From: Bubalus kerabau | Lineage: Eukaryota; Chordata; Mammalia; Artiodactyla; Bovidae | Assembly (NCBI RefSeq): GCF_029407905.1 | Contig: NC_073624.1 | Location: 632,501 to 696,500, forward strand | DNA: 64,000 nt | Direction: 5' to 3' | In this document: one piece after another, positions 22,222 to 33,392 of the stretch | Position numbering within the stretch: position 1 is the first letter of the stretch | How the letters are laid out: each line of letters starts with the position of its first letter | The notes under the pieces: generated by a model | Database searches by the model: none | The model's input: the letters and a program-made list of their open reading frames with translations, nothing else | What the model was told of the DNA's origin: nothing | Program-made: the position numbers and the translations under genes

Positions 22222-22424
22222 TCTGCTCAGTGGTAAAGAATCTGCCTGCCCACGCAGGAGACGTGGGTTCCATGCCTGGGTCAGGAAGATCCCCTGGAGA
22301 AGGAAATGGTAACCCACTCCAGTATTCTTGCCTGGGAAAGCCCTCGGACAGAGGCCTGGTGCGCAACAGTGCACGGGGCTGCAAAGAGTCAGACGCGACT
22401 GGGCAACTAAGCAGCAATAAAAAG
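22222..22424 (+). mobile_element. Bov-tA SINE
   Basis: Sense copy: AGTGGTAAAGAATCTGCCTG, GGAGAAGGAAATGGTAACCC, then GAGTCAGACGCGACTGGGC and an AGCAATAAAAAG tail. It sits at the left edge of the minisatellite. Confidence 0.9.
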
Positions 22425-24927
22425 TCCTCCGCGGTCAGCCTGCTCGTTCCTGCCTCACCCCTGACACCTGATTCCCACGGTCAGCCTGCTCATTCCTGCC
22501 TCACCCCTGCCACTTGATTCCCACGGTCAGCCTGCTTGTTCCTGCCTCACCCCTGACACCTGATTCCCACGGTCAGCCTGCTCGTTCCTGCCTCACCCCT
22601 GACACCTGATTCCCACGGTCAGCCTGCTCGTTCCTGCCTCACCCCTGCCACCTGATTCCCGCGGTCAGCCTGCTCGTTCCTGCCTCACCCCTGCCACCTG
22701 ATTCCCGCGGTCAGCCTGCGCGTTCCTGCCTCACCCCTGACACCTGATTCCCACGGTCAGCCTGCGCGTTCCTCCTCACCCCTGCCACCTGATTCCCGCG
22801 GTCAGCCTGCGCGTTCCTCCTCACCCCTGCCACCTGATTCCCGCGGTCAGCCTGCGCGTTCCTGCCTCACCCCTGACACCTGATTCCCACGGTCAGCCTG
22901 CGCGTTCCTCCTCACCCCTGCCACCTGATTCCCACGGTCAGCCTGCGCGTTCCTCCTCACCCCTGCCACCTGATTCCCACGGTCAGCCTGCGCGTTCCTC
23001 CTCACCCCTGCCACCTGATTCCCGCGGTCAGCCTGCGCGTTCCTGCCTCACCCCTGCCACCTGATTCCCACGGTCAGCCTGCGCGTTCGTCCTCACCCCT
23101 GCCACCTGATTCCCACGGTCAGTCTGCGCGTTCCTGCCTCACCCCTGCCACCTGATTCCCACGGTCAGCCTGCGCGTTCCTGCCTCACCCCTGCCACCTG
23201 ATTCCCACGGTCACCCTGCGCGTTCCTCCTCACCCCTGCCACCTGATTCCCACGGTCAGCCTGCGCGTTCCTGCCTCACCCCTGCCACCTGATTCCCACG
23301 GTCAGCCTGCGCGTTCCTGCCTCACCCCTGCCACCTGATTCCCACGGTCACCCTGCGCGTTCCTCCTCACCCCTGCCACCTGATTCCCACGGTCAGCCTG
23401 CGCGTTCGTCCTCACCCCTGCCACCTGATTCCCACGGTCAGCCTGCGCGTTCCCGCCTCACCCCTGCCACCTGATTCCCATGGTCAGCCTGCGCGTTCCC
23501 GCCTCACCCCTGCCACCTGATTCCCATGGTCAGCCTGCGCGTTCCTCCTCACCCCTGCCACCTGATTCCCACGGTCAGCCTGCGCGTTCCTGCCTCACCC
23601 CTGCCACCTGATTCCCATGGTCAGCCTGCGCGTTCCTCCTCACCCCTGCCACCTGATTCCCACGGTCAGCCTGCGCGTTCCTCCTCACCCCTGCCACCTG
23701 ATTCCCACGGTCAGCCTGCGCGTTCCTCCTCACCCCTGCCACCTGATTCCCACGGTCAGCCTGCGCGTTCCTGCCTCACCCCTGCCACCTGATTCCCACG
23801 GTCAGCCTGCGCGTTCGTCCTCACCCCTGCCACCTGATTCCCACGGTCAGTCTGCGCGTTCCTGCCTCACCCCTGCCACCTGATTCCCACGGTCAGCCTG
23901 CGCGTTCCTGCCTCACCCCTGCCACCTGATTCCCACGGTCACCCTGCGCGTTCCTCCTCACCCCTGCCACCTGATTCCCACGGTCAGCCTGCGCGTTCCT
24001 GCCTCACCCCTGCCACCTGATTCCCACGGTCAGCCTGCGCGTTCCTGCCTCACCCCTGCCACCTGATTCCCACGGTCACCCTGCGCGTTCCTCCTCACCC
24101 CTGCCACCTGATTCCCACGGTCAGCCTGCGCGTTCGTCCTCACCCCTGCCACCTGATTCCCACGGTCAGCCTGCGCGTTCCCGCCTCACCCCTGCCACCT
24201 GATTCCCATGGTCAGCCTGCGCGTTCCCGCCTCACCCCTGCCACCTGATTCCCATGGTCAGCCTGCGCGTTCCTCCTCACCCCTGCCACCTGATTCCCAC
24301 GGTCAGCCTGCGCGTTCCTGCCTCACCCCTGCCACCTGATTCCCATGGTCAGCCTGCGCGTTCCTCCTCACCCCTGCCACCTGATTCCCACGGTCAGCCT
24401 GCGCGTTCCTCCTCACCCCTGCCACCTGATTCCCACGGTCAGCCTGCGCGTTCCTCCTCACCCCTGCCACCTGATTCCCACGGTCAGCCTGCGCGTTCCT
24501 GCCTCACCCCTGCCACCTGATTCCCACGGTCAGCCTGCGCGTTCCTCCTCACCCCTGCCACCTGATTCCCACGGTCAGCCTGCGCGTTCCTCCTCACCCC
24601 TGCCACCTGATTCCCACGGTCAGCCTGCGCGTTCCTCCTCACCCCTGCCACCTGATTCCCACGGTCAGCCTGCGCGTTCCTGCCTCACCCCTGCCACCTG
24701 ATTCCCACGGTCAGCCTGCGCGTTCCTCCTCACCCCTGCCACCTGATTCCCACGGTCAGCCTGCGCGTTCCTCCTCACCCCTGCCACCTGATTCCCACGG
24801 TCAGCCTGCGCGTTCCTCCTCACCCCTGCCACCTGATTCCCATGGTCAGCCTGCGCGTTCCTCCTCACCCCTGCCACCTGATTCCCGCGGTCAGCCTGCG
24901 CGTTCCTGCCTCACCCCTGACACCTGA
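22425..24927. repeat. 45/46-bp minisatellite, about 55 units
   Basis: Roughly 2.5 kb of head-to-tail units of the form GGTCAGCCTGCGCGTTCCTG CCTCACCCCTGCCACCTGAT TCCCAC. Units come as 46 bp (TTCCTGCCTCA) or 45 bp (TTCCTCCTCA), with point variants such as GTTCGTC, CCCGCGG, CCCATGG and GGTCACC. Left-edge units carry CTCG or CTCATT and GACACC, variants rare elsewhere. The array lies between TTLL8 exons 7 and 8. Long open frames across it are a by-product of the 45-bp period. Confidence 0.98.
23021..24542. repeat. 728-bp higher-order duplication in the minisatellite
   Basis: A block of 16 units is present twice in tandem at an offset of 728 bases. Landmark variants recur exactly: GTTCGTC at 23087 and 23815, and at 23404 and 24132; CATGG units near 23480-23610 recur at 24210-24340. 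Identity breaks near 23018 (CCCGCGG against CCCACGG) and near 24543 (C against G). Confidence 0.9.
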
Positions 24928-25650
24928 CTCTTTTATTGTCGCCACAGCTCTGCATTTTCCAGAATGTCACAGAGCTGGAATCATAAACTACATGTGATTC
25001 AGTCCTCTCTCCTTACTAACGTGCGTTTAAGGTTCCTCCGTGTCTTTTTATGACCCAGGAGCGCATTTCTCTTTAGCACTGAATAACGTTCCCCAGTCTG
25101 GATGGACAGTTTGTTCCTCGAGTCATCTACTGATGACGTGGGCATCCAAGGGCATCTTGGTTGCTTCTGAGTCTTGGCAATTGGGATTAAAGCTGCATAC
25201 AGAGTTTGTGCAGCCCTAAGTGTTCAACTCACTTGGTAAATACCAAGGAACACCACGACTGCTGGATAACACGGCAAGAGTGTGTTTTTTCGTTTGGTGA
25301 GAAACTAACCCCCAAACTGGGCTCCAAAGTGGTCGCGGCCCGTTTTGCGTTCCCACCTGAACGATGCGAGCGCCCGTTGCTCCACGTGCTCACCAGCATC
25401 TCGTGCTGTCGCTGTTCCGCATCGTGACCGTTCTGATGGGTGTGTAGCGGTGCCTAATTGTTTTAGTTTGCGTTCCTCTGACAACACATGGTGGTGAACG
25501 TCTTTCAACATACTTATTTATCATCTGTACGTATTCTTTGGTGAGAAATTTTTTCAGCTTCCCTCCATTTTTAAATCGGGGTATTTGTTTTTCACTGAGG
25601 AGCAAGTGTGTGCTCAGAAGCAGAGGTTTTGTGGCAAGCTCATCAGAAGT
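24928..25650 (-). mobile_element. Old L1 3' fragment, right part
   Basis: TCTTTTATTGTCGCCACAGC, CCAGAATGTCACAGAGCTGG, then CATCTTGGTTGCTTCTGAGT and TGTGTAGCGGTGCCTAATTG follow an old L1-type 3' region in order, continuing the piece left of the minisatellite. Confidence 0.65.
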
Positions 25651-25759
25651 GTGGTTTCTCTTCCATCAAGGGTCTGGGAGGCCAGGTGGAGGGGGAAGGG
25701 CAGAGAGGGGTGGGCACAGTGCAGTGGGAGGGCAGCTTCCAGAGGGGAAAGGTTACCGG

Positions 25760-25918
25760 CCCAGACCCAGGTGTGGCGTCCAGGGTGACCACCCAGAGAC
25801 GTGAGACCCCCGCCCAGACCCAGGTGTGGCGTCCAGGGTGACCACCCAGAGACGTGGGACCCCCGCCCAGACCCAGGTGTGGCGTCCAGGGTGACCACCC
25901 AGAGATGTGGGACCCCGC
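25760..25918. repeat. 53-bp tandem repeat, 3 copies
   Basis: Copies begin at 25760, 25813 and 25866, each CCCAGACCCAGGTGTGGCGT then CCAGGGTGACCACCCAGAGA, with one or two differences between copies. It lies in intron 7, upstream of exon 8. Confidence 0.95.
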
Positions 25919-25944
25919 CATGAGGCCTTGAGGTGCAGCCTGGT

Positions 25945-26222
25945 GGGGTGGCCTTTGCCAGTGGCACCCCCAGGGTGCCACTCCACGGGGTGGTGGCCCG
26001 GGCTCCCACAGGGGGCTGGCGGCATGGGCGGGCAGCGGCCCGGGCTCCATGGGGGTGGGCGGTGGTCCAGGTTCCACGGGGGTGGGCAGCGGCCCGGGCT
26101 CCCACAGGGGCGGGTGGCAGGGGTGGGCGGCAGTCCCAGTTCCATGGGGGCAGGTGGTGGCCCGGGCTCCCATAGGGGTGGGCGGCGGCCCAGGCTCCAC
26201 AGGGGCAGGAGGAGGTCGAGGC
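25945..26222. repeat. Degenerate G-rich tandem repeat before exon 8
   Basis: Imperfect units of about 35 bases around GGCCCGGGCTCCACAGGGG and GGGTGGGCGGC repeat up to about 25 bases before the exon 8 acceptor. Confidence 0.85.
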
Positions 26223-26247
26223 TCTCTGTGCCTTGCTTGGGTTTCAG

Positions 26248-26434
26248 TTCCTGAGGGTGCAGGACCGAGGCTCCTGCGGCTGTCGGGGCAGTTCGTGGAT
26301 GTCGCGTGCAAGGTGTGCAAGGCCTACCTGGGACGGCTGGAGCACGAGGACATCGACCTCACCGAGGACAGCGCCACGGACCTCACGGAGGACGAGTGGA
26401 ACGACCTGACCCGGCAGTTCTACTCGCTCGTCCA
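26248..26434 (+). CDS. TTLL8: TTLL8 coding exon 8
   Basis: It encodes VPEGAGPRLLRLSGQFVD, VACKVCKAYLGRLEHEDIDL and a strongly acidic stretch rich in Thr, Glu and Asp, ending WNDLTRQFYSLVQ/H. This leads into the ligase domain. The final codon is split (CA|C, His), with donor GTAAGA at 26435, so the apparent stop just after the exon is intronic. Acceptor GTTTCAG. G-rich tandem repeats precede it. Confidence 0.93.
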
Positions 26435-27755
26435 GTAAGACGCCCGTTGGCGGGCTCCGGGGCGATGTGAGGGCTCCAGGCGGACTTCAGGGCGTCTGGC
26501 GAGGTCTGGCCTCGGGGACATCAGGGATGCTCTTCTGGGCGTTGGGTGCGCAGGCCCCAGTGGACGGATGAGGTGACACCCGGAGCCTGTGGGCAGTGCC
26601 ACCTCCAGCACCTTCCACGCCCTGCATGTTCTTGGCGTTGCTCACGCCTGCAGCGGCGTGGGGGGCCTCTACATGGCCAGGCTGCCCGCTGGGCTTGGGC
26701 GGTCGGGACTAGCCAGCCGTCGTTAGGCCTCCTGACTCCCCATGACTTCCAATTGCCGCATGATACCCGGGGACCCGCTGCTCAGGGGCCCGAGCTGTTT
26801 TAACCGCCGACACAGGGGAGCTGGGGCAGAGGCAGGCCAGCACCCTTGGGGAGCAGCTGTTGGCCAAGAGAACAAGGCAGGAAGACTGCGTCCTCGTGCT
26901 GGAGGGCCTGCCTGCAGCCCACACGTGCCATCCCAGGGCTATTTCTGCTGTTTTAGTCCTCCTTCCCTTCTTTTGGGCCAAGCGTTTCTTTCTTTTCTAT
27001 GGGCTATAAACACGGCACAGGGCATGCCGTGTGCTAATGGTGTTTGTCCCTCTGGGTCAAAGCGTGCGGGGCCACGGCTCCTTCGATGCCCAGCACCCCA
27101 CCAGTGTTGCTGTGGAAGTGCACGTCCATGGGGTCATGCAGACGTGACTTCTGCTCAACACGAGACCTGTGAGATTTACCTGCCGGATACTTGGTGCCGA
27201 GTCCTGTCCTGTCCACTGACTGCAGGGTGCTCCCTCCCGCCGCGGAGGGGCAGTCGGATACCAGTTACCGCCAGGCTCAGACGGTTTCCAGACTGGTTCT
27301 GCAGCTCCACGAGCCAGCGGCAGTGCGTGCGCACGCACCCACCCCCACGACACGGACACGCACCGTCACACTCTGTGGTCTCCCTCCTCGGTCGTCTCCT
27401 TGTGCCCTCAGTTTGCGCTTCTCTGATGACTGGTGAACCCAGGTTCACGTGCTTATTGGCCATTTGGATATCTTTTCTCGTGATGTGTTTATTCTACCCT
27501 TTTGATCATTAAAGAGAAAAAAGTGAGTGCTCTGTTTATAAAACTAATCTGTCACCTGTGTTGGAGACGTGTACTGAGTGTAGCTTCTCCTAGCGTGTGA
27601 CTTGTCTTTTTACCTCTCAATGGGATTTTTTGATGAGGTCCAGTGTTAATTTTTCCCTATGATGGTAATAAGGCCTTTACAGTCCTGGTTAAGCAAACAG
27701 TGTCTACTCCACATCATGAAGGTGCTCGTTTATGATTTCTTCTACGTGCTTTGGT

Positions 27756-27958
27756 CTTCCCTGGTGGCTTAGATCGTAAAGAATCTGTCTGCAGTGCAGA
27801 AGACCCAGGTTTGATCCCTGAGTAGGGTAGATCCCCTGGAGAAGGGAATGGCTATCCACTCCATTATTCTTGCCTGGAGAATTCCATGCACAGAGGAGCC
27901 TGGCAGGCTACAGTTCATGGGGTCGCAAAGACTTGGACACAACTGAGGGACTAACAAT
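27756..27958 (+). mobile_element. Bov-tA SINE
   Basis: Sense copy: TCTTCCCTGGTGGCTTAGAT start, GATCCCCTGGAGAAGGGAAT, TGGACACAACTGAGGGACTA end. It abuts the tail of a BovB. Confidence 0.9.
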
Positions 27959-27959
27959 C

Positions 27960-29030
27960 AGTTCAGTCCAGTCGCTCAGTCATGTCCGACTCTTTGGGAC
28001 CCCATGGGCTGCAGCACGCCAGGCCTCCCTGTCCATCACCAACTCCCGGAGTTCACTCAAACTCATGTCCATTGAGTCGGTGATGCCATCCAACCATCTC
28101 ATCCTCTGTTGTCCCCTTCTCCACTTGCCTTCAATGTTTCCCAGCATCAGGGTCTTTTCCAATGAGTCTGCTCTTCGCATCATGTGGCCAAAGTTTTGGA
28201 GCTTCAGCTTCAGCATCAGTCCTTCCAGTGAATATTCAGGACTGATTTCCTTTAAGATGGACTGGTTGGATCTCCTTGCAGTCCAAGGGACTCCCAAGAG
28301 ACTTCTCCAACACCACAGTTCAAAAGCATCAGTTCTTTGGTGCTGAGCCTTCTTTATAGTCCAGCTCTCACATCCATCATGACTACTGGAAAAACCATGG
28401 CTTTGACTAGCTGGACCTTTGTTGGCAAAGTAATGTCTCTGCTTTTTAATATGCTGTCTAGGTTGGTCATAGCTTTTCTTCCAAGGAGCAAGCGTCTTTT
28501 AATTTCATGGTTGCAGTCACCATCTGCAGTCATTTTGGAACCCAGAAAAATAAAGTCTGTCACTGTTTCCCCATCTATTTGCCGTGAAGTGATGGGACCA
28601 GATGCCATGATCTTCGTTTTCTGAATGTTGAGTTTCAAGCGAACTTTTTCACTTTCCTCTTTCACTTTCATCAAAAGGCTCTTTAGTTCTTTGCTTTCTG
28701 CCATAAGGGTGGTGTCATCTGCATATCTGAGGTGATTGATATTTCTCCCGGCAGTCTTGATTCCAGCTTGTGCTTCTTCCAGCCCGGTGTTTCTCATGAT
28801 GTACTTTGCGTATAAGTTAAATAAGCAGGGTGATAATATACAGCCTTGACGTACTCCTTTCCCAATTTGGAACCAGTCTGTTGTTCCATGTCCAGTTCTA
28901 ACTGTTGCTTCTTGACCTGCATACGGATTTCTCAGGAGGCAGGTGAGGTGGTCTGGTATTCCCATCTCTTGAAGAATTTTCCACAGACTGTTGTGATCCA
29001 CACAGTCAAAGGCTTTGGCATAGTCAACAA
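27960..29030 (-). mobile_element. BovB LINE fragment, 1.07 kb
   Basis: Minus strand encodes BovB ORF2 from DYAKAFDCVDHNSLW through GKGVRQGCILSPCLFN and YADDTTLMA to the 3' end; one frameshift splits the frame at about 28350-28380. Truncated at the 5' end. Confidence 0.94.
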
Positions 29031-29700
29031 TACATGCTTTATTGTTTTTCCTTTCACTTTTAGCTTTTGTGATTAATCTTAGTTTCTGTGTGAGGTAAGA
29101 GATAAGCATCAAGGTTCTTTTTTGTATAGAACAGACATGAATTTTGCTGGAACTTGCTTTTGACCCTGACTAGCCCCGATCTGTTCTGGTGACTGTCTCA
29201 TGCACACTTGAATACAACGTGTGTCTGCATTGCTAGGTGGCATGTTCTTAAAAAATACCAGTGAAGTCAGCTTAGTTATTTAAACCTAAACTCTTGCCGA
29301 TTATTTTACCTGCTTGTTCTCTGAGTTGCTGTGAAAGCTGAGTTAAACTATCTGATTGTATTTGAGATATTAATAGACATAAAGAGGATATTTCACAGTA
29401 AGGTGATTCCATCAAAGGAATCAACACAGTCTGGGCTGGAATGCAGTGAATACCGCGACAGCATACATAAAACAAATAACCACAGAATTAAAAAGAAATG
29501 GAAATGAAACTGATTTTCGTATGTTGACTTTATATTCTGCTACTTTGCTGAATTTATTTATTCGCTGTTCAGTTTTGGGGAAAGCTTGAGAAGGACTGGT
29601 AGAAACTCTTCTTTAGACGTGTGGTTGGTTTCACCAGTGAAGCCGGCGTCTCTAGAGCGTTTTTTGTTGGGAGGGCTTTGACTACTGATTCAGCCCCCTT
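29031..29700 (-). mobile_element. Old L1-like AT-rich segment
   Basis: AT-rich text with L1 antisense character (TTGACTTTATATTCTGCTAC, TTGCTGAATTTATTTATTCG, GTGGTTGGTTTC). The L1 assignment of the first half is weak. Confidence 0.45.
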
Positions 29701-29707
29701 AGTGAGT

Positions 29708-29911
29708 ATGTGTGCTTAGCCACTTCAGTCGTGTCCGATTCTTTGTGACCCCACAGACTGTAGCCCACCAGACTCCTCTGTCCATGGGATTCTCCAGGCA
29801 AGAATACTGGAGTGGGTTGCCATGGTCTTCTCCAGGGGATCCTCCTGACCCAGGGATCGAACCCACATCTCTTACGTCTCCTGCATTTGCAGGTGGGTTA
29901 TTTACCACTGG
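29708..29911 (-). mobile_element. Bov-tA SINE
   Basis: Reverse copy from GTGTGCTTAGCCACTTCAGT to the tRNA-like end near CATTTGCAGGTGGGTTATTT. It is head-to-head with the next SINE. Confidence 0.9.
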
Positions 29912-30093
29912 GCTTCCGTTGTGGCTCAGCTGGTAAAGAATCCACCTGCAATGTGGGAGACCTGGGTTTGATCCCTGGGTTGGGAAGATCCCCTGGAGAA
30001 GGGAAAGGCTACCCACTCCAGTATTCTGGCCTGGAGAATTCCATGGACCGTATAGGGTCGAAAGGGGTTGGACACGACTGAGCGACTTTCACT
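29912..30093 (+). mobile_element. Bov-tA SINE
   Basis: Sense copy: GCTTCCGTTGTGGCTCAGCT, ATCCCCTGGAGAAGGGAAAG, GGACACGACTGAGCGACTTT. Confidence 0.9.
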
Positions 30094-30109
30094 TAATTTC
30101 CTACCAGCA

Positions 30110-30747
30110 CCGCCTGGGAGGCCCTTAGTAAGGAAATGTTTTCTATGTTCTCATGATTTAGTTTTGGCAGGTTTGGTGTTTCTCAGAATTTGTGTAATTC
30201 ATCTAGGTTATCCAGTTTGTTCATGTATAACTGTCCATGGTACTCGCTTATAATCTTTTTTATTTTTGTAAAATCAATAGTAATGTCCCCAGTATCATTT
30301 TTGACTTTAGTAATTTGAGTTTTCTCTGTTTTTCTCTTAGTCCTCCTAGCTAAAAGTTCATCCACTTTGTTGATCTAGCCAACTTTTGGGTTTATTCATT
30401 TTCTCTATTGTTTTTCTATTTTGGTTAATTCTTCTCTAGTCTTTATGATTTTCTTCCTTCTGCTAGCTTTACATTTAGTTTTTTTTTTTCTTTCTAGTTT
30501 CTTAAATTGTAAAATTAGATTATCGATTTGAGATTTTCTCATTTTTTAATGTAAGTGTTAGTCACTCAGTTGTGTCCGACTCTTTGTGACCCCATGGACT
30601 CTACCCCTCCAGGCTCCTCTGTCCATAGGAATCTCCAGGCAAGAGTACTGGAGTGGGTTGCCATTCCCTTCTCCATTTTAATGTAAGCCTTATAGCTATA
30701 TGTTTTCCCGTTGGTACTATTTTTGCTGCACCTCTTAAGTTTTGGGC
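30110..30747 (-). mobile_element. L1 ORF2 fragment (antisense)
   Basis: Minus strand encodes a piece of L1 ORF2 (TQITKVKNDTGDITIDFTK, HGQLYMNKLDNLDEL). It is interrupted by a Bov-tA at 30554-30673. Confidence 0.8.
30554..30673 (-). mobile_element. Bov-tA SINE inserted in L1, with target-site duplication
   Basis: GTGTTAGTCACTCAGTTGTG to TTGCCATTCCCTTCTCC, flanked by TTTTAATGTAAG on both sides (about 30542-30553 and 30675-30686), with L1 sequence continuing after it. Confidence 0.9.
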
Positions 30748-31473
30748 ACCAGGGAAGCCCAAAACTAATCTACAGACTCGTTGTAACCCCAGTCAAAATC
30801 CATGCAGGGCTTCGCCTGCCCTGGGGGGAAAGGATAGGAGGAGCTGCCAAACTGACTCTGAAATTTATTTGGAAATACCCCGGCGGCTCAGTGGTAAGGG
30901 ATCTCCCTGCCAATGCAGGAGATGGAGGTTCGATCCCTGGGTTGGGAAGATTCCCGTGGAGTAAAAAGTGGCAATGCACTCCAGCATTCTTGCCTGGAGA
31001 ATCCCATGGACAGAGAAGCCTGGCGGGCTACAGTCCAGGGGGTCACAGAGAGTCAGACATGACTGAGCAACTGAACAGCAACAGCAATAAACGATTCACA
31101 AAAAGCCAAAATTACTGTGATCAAGAAAAACAAATTTAGAGGATGTACGCCCCGTATTTGAAGACCAGCTGTAAATCTATAACAAGTAAGACAGTGTAGT
31201 GTTGGGATGAGACAGGTGAATAGGCCGCTGTAACTGGATAGTCCCGACAGAGCCCCTCGCACATCCAAGCGCATGTTCCAGGTGCCGCTGGGGTTCAAGG
31301 AGCAAGGGTCAGTCTCTCCTTTAAATGGTATCTGAGCAATTAATATCCTTATGAAAAGACAGAGTGCCTTGAATCCTGCCTCAGAATATACACAATTCAT
31401 GTGAGATGTGGCATGTAAAAGTTTAAAAGATTAACAAAACATTGGAGTATATCTTCATGACTGCAAGGAAGGC
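30748..31473 (+). mobile_element. L1 ORF2 fragment (sense), SINE-interrupted
   Basis: AGTCAAAATCCATGCAGGG, TCTGAAATTTATTTGGAAAT and, after a SINE, AAAAAGCCAAAATTACTGTG and TCTATAACAAGTAAGACAGT follow the sense L1 ORF2 order. It meets the antisense L1 piece at 30747 through a 10-base palindrome. Confidence 0.7.
30884..31090 (+). mobile_element. Bov-tA SINE
   Basis: Sense copy: CGGCGGCTCAGTGGTAAGGG, CATTCTTGCCTGGAGAATCC, GTCAGACATGACTGAGCAAC, then an ACAGCAACAGCAATAA tail. It lies within the L1. Confidence 0.9.
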
Positions 31474-31485
31474 AAAGATTTCTCA

Positions 31486-33392
31486 GATCAGATCAGATCA
31501 GATCAGTTGCTCAGTCGTGTCCGACTCTTTGCGACCCCATGAATCGCAGCACGCCAGGCCTCCCTGTCCATCACCAACTCCCGGAGTTCACTGAGACTCA
31601 CGTCCATCGAGTCAGTGATGCCATCCAGCCATCTCATCCTCTGTCGTCCCCTTCTCCTCCTGCCCCCAATCCCTCCCAGCATCACAGTCTTTTCCAATGA
31701 GTCAACTCTTCGCATGAGGTGGCCAAAATACTGGAGTTTCAGCTTTAGCATCATTCCTTCCAAAGAAATCCCAGGGCTGATCTCCTTCAGAATGGACTGG
31801 TTGGATCTCCTTGCAGTCCAAGGGACTCTCAAGAGTCTTCTCCAACACCACAGTTCAAAAGCATCAATTCTTCGGCGCTCAGCCTTCTTCACAGTCCAAC
31901 TCTTACATCCATACATGACCACAGGAAAAACCATAGCCTTGACTAGACAAACCTTTGTTGGCAAAGTAATGTCTCTGCTTTTGAATATGCTATCTAGGTT
32001 GGTCATAACTTTCCTTCCAAGGAGTAAGCGTCTTTTAATTTCATGGCTGCAGTCACCATCTGTAGTGATTTTGGAGCCCAGAAAAATAAAGTCTGACACT
32101 GTTTCCACTGTTTCCCCATCTATTTGCCGTGAAGTGATGGGACCAGATGCCATGATCTTCGTTTTCTGAATGTTGAGTTTCAAGCGAACTTTTTCACTTT
32201 CCTCTTTCACTTTCATCAAAAGGCTCTTTAGTTCTTTGCTTTCTGCCATAAGGGTGGTGTCATCTGCATATCTGAGGTGATTGATATTTCTCCCGGCAGT
32301 CTTGATTCCAGCTTGTGTTTCCTCCAGTCCAGCGTTTCTCATGATGTACTCAGCACATACGTTAAATAAACAGGGTGACAATATACAGCCTTGACGTACT
32401 CCTTTTCCTATTTGGAACCAGTCTGTTGTTCCATGTCCAGTTCTAACTGTTGCTTCCTGACCTGCATACAAATTTCTCAAAAGGCAGATCAGGTGGTCTG
32501 GTATTCCCATCTCTTTCAGAATTTTCCACAGTTTATTGTGATCCACACAATCAAAGGCTTTGGCATAGTCAATAAAGCAGAAATAGATGCTTTTCTGGAA
32601 CTCTCTTGCTTTTTCCATGATCCAGTGGATGTTGGCAATTTGATCTCTGGTTTCTCTGCCTTTTCTAAAACCAGCTTGAACATCTGAAAGTTCATGGTTC
32701 ACATATTGCTGAAGCCTGGCTTGGAGAATTTTGAGCATTACTTTACTAGCATGTGAGATGAGTGCAATTGTGTGGTAGTTTGAGCATTCTTTGGCATTGC
32801 CTTTCTTTGGGATTGGAATGAAAACTGACCTTTTCCAGTCCTGTGGCCACTGCTGAGTTTTCCAAATTTGCTGGCATATTGAGTGCAGCACTTTCACAGC
32901 ATCATCTTTCAGGATTTGGAATAGCTCAACTGGAATTCCATCACCTCCACTAGCTTTATTCGTAGTGATATTTTCTAAGGCCCACTTGACTTCACATTCC
33001 AGGATGTCTGGCTCTAGGTCAGTGATCACACCATCGTGATTATCTGGGTCGTGAAGATCTTTTTTGTACAGTTCTTCTGTGTATTCTTGCCATCTCTTCT
33101 TAATATCTTCTGCTTCTGTTAGGCCCATACCATTTCTGTCCTTTATCGAGCCCATCTTTGCATGAAATGTTCCTTTGGTATCTCTGATTTTCTTGAAGAG
33201 ATCCCTAGTCTTTCCCATTCTGTTGGTTTCCTCTATTTCTTTGCACTGATCGCTGAAGAAGGCTTTCTTATCTCTTCTTGCTATTGTCCTGCCATTCCCT
33301 TCTCTTTTGGAGAAGGGAATGGCAAACCACTTCAGTATTCTTGCCTTGAGAATCCCATCAACAGTATGAAAAGGCAAAATTATAGGATACTG
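31486..33392 (-). mobile_element. BovB LINE, 1.9 kb, open RT frame, 5' inversion, TSD
   Basis: The best-preserved BovB here. On the minus strand a 624-codon frame (33377 to 31503) encodes most of ORF2: FIPIPKKGNAKECSNYH, DYAKAFDCVDHNKLW (motif A), GKGVRQGCILSPCLFN (motif B), the catalytic YADDTTLMA, and a C-terminal basic region GRRRRGRQRMRWLDG. The endonuclease domain is missing, so it cannot move on its own. The tail is a GATCA pentamer run (31486-31506). The first 85 bases at the 5' end (33308-33392) are inverted, and AAAGATTTCTCA flanks the whole at 31474-31485 and 33393-33404. It sits in an older sense L1. Confidence 0.95.

Noticed and set aside
22425..24927. CRISPR-like or protein-coding repeat array
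   Set aside because: The units are contiguous without unique spacers, and the open frames arise from the 45-bp period. It is a minisatellite in a vertebrate intron.
26435..26438. Stop codon TAA right after exon 8 as a gene end
   Set aside because: It lies within the GTAAGA donor; the split His codon and the next exon continue the ligase domain.
31503..33377. 624-codon frame as a host gene
   Set aside because: It is BovB reverse transcriptase with a pentamer tail, inverted 5' end and target-site duplications; the endonuclease is missing.
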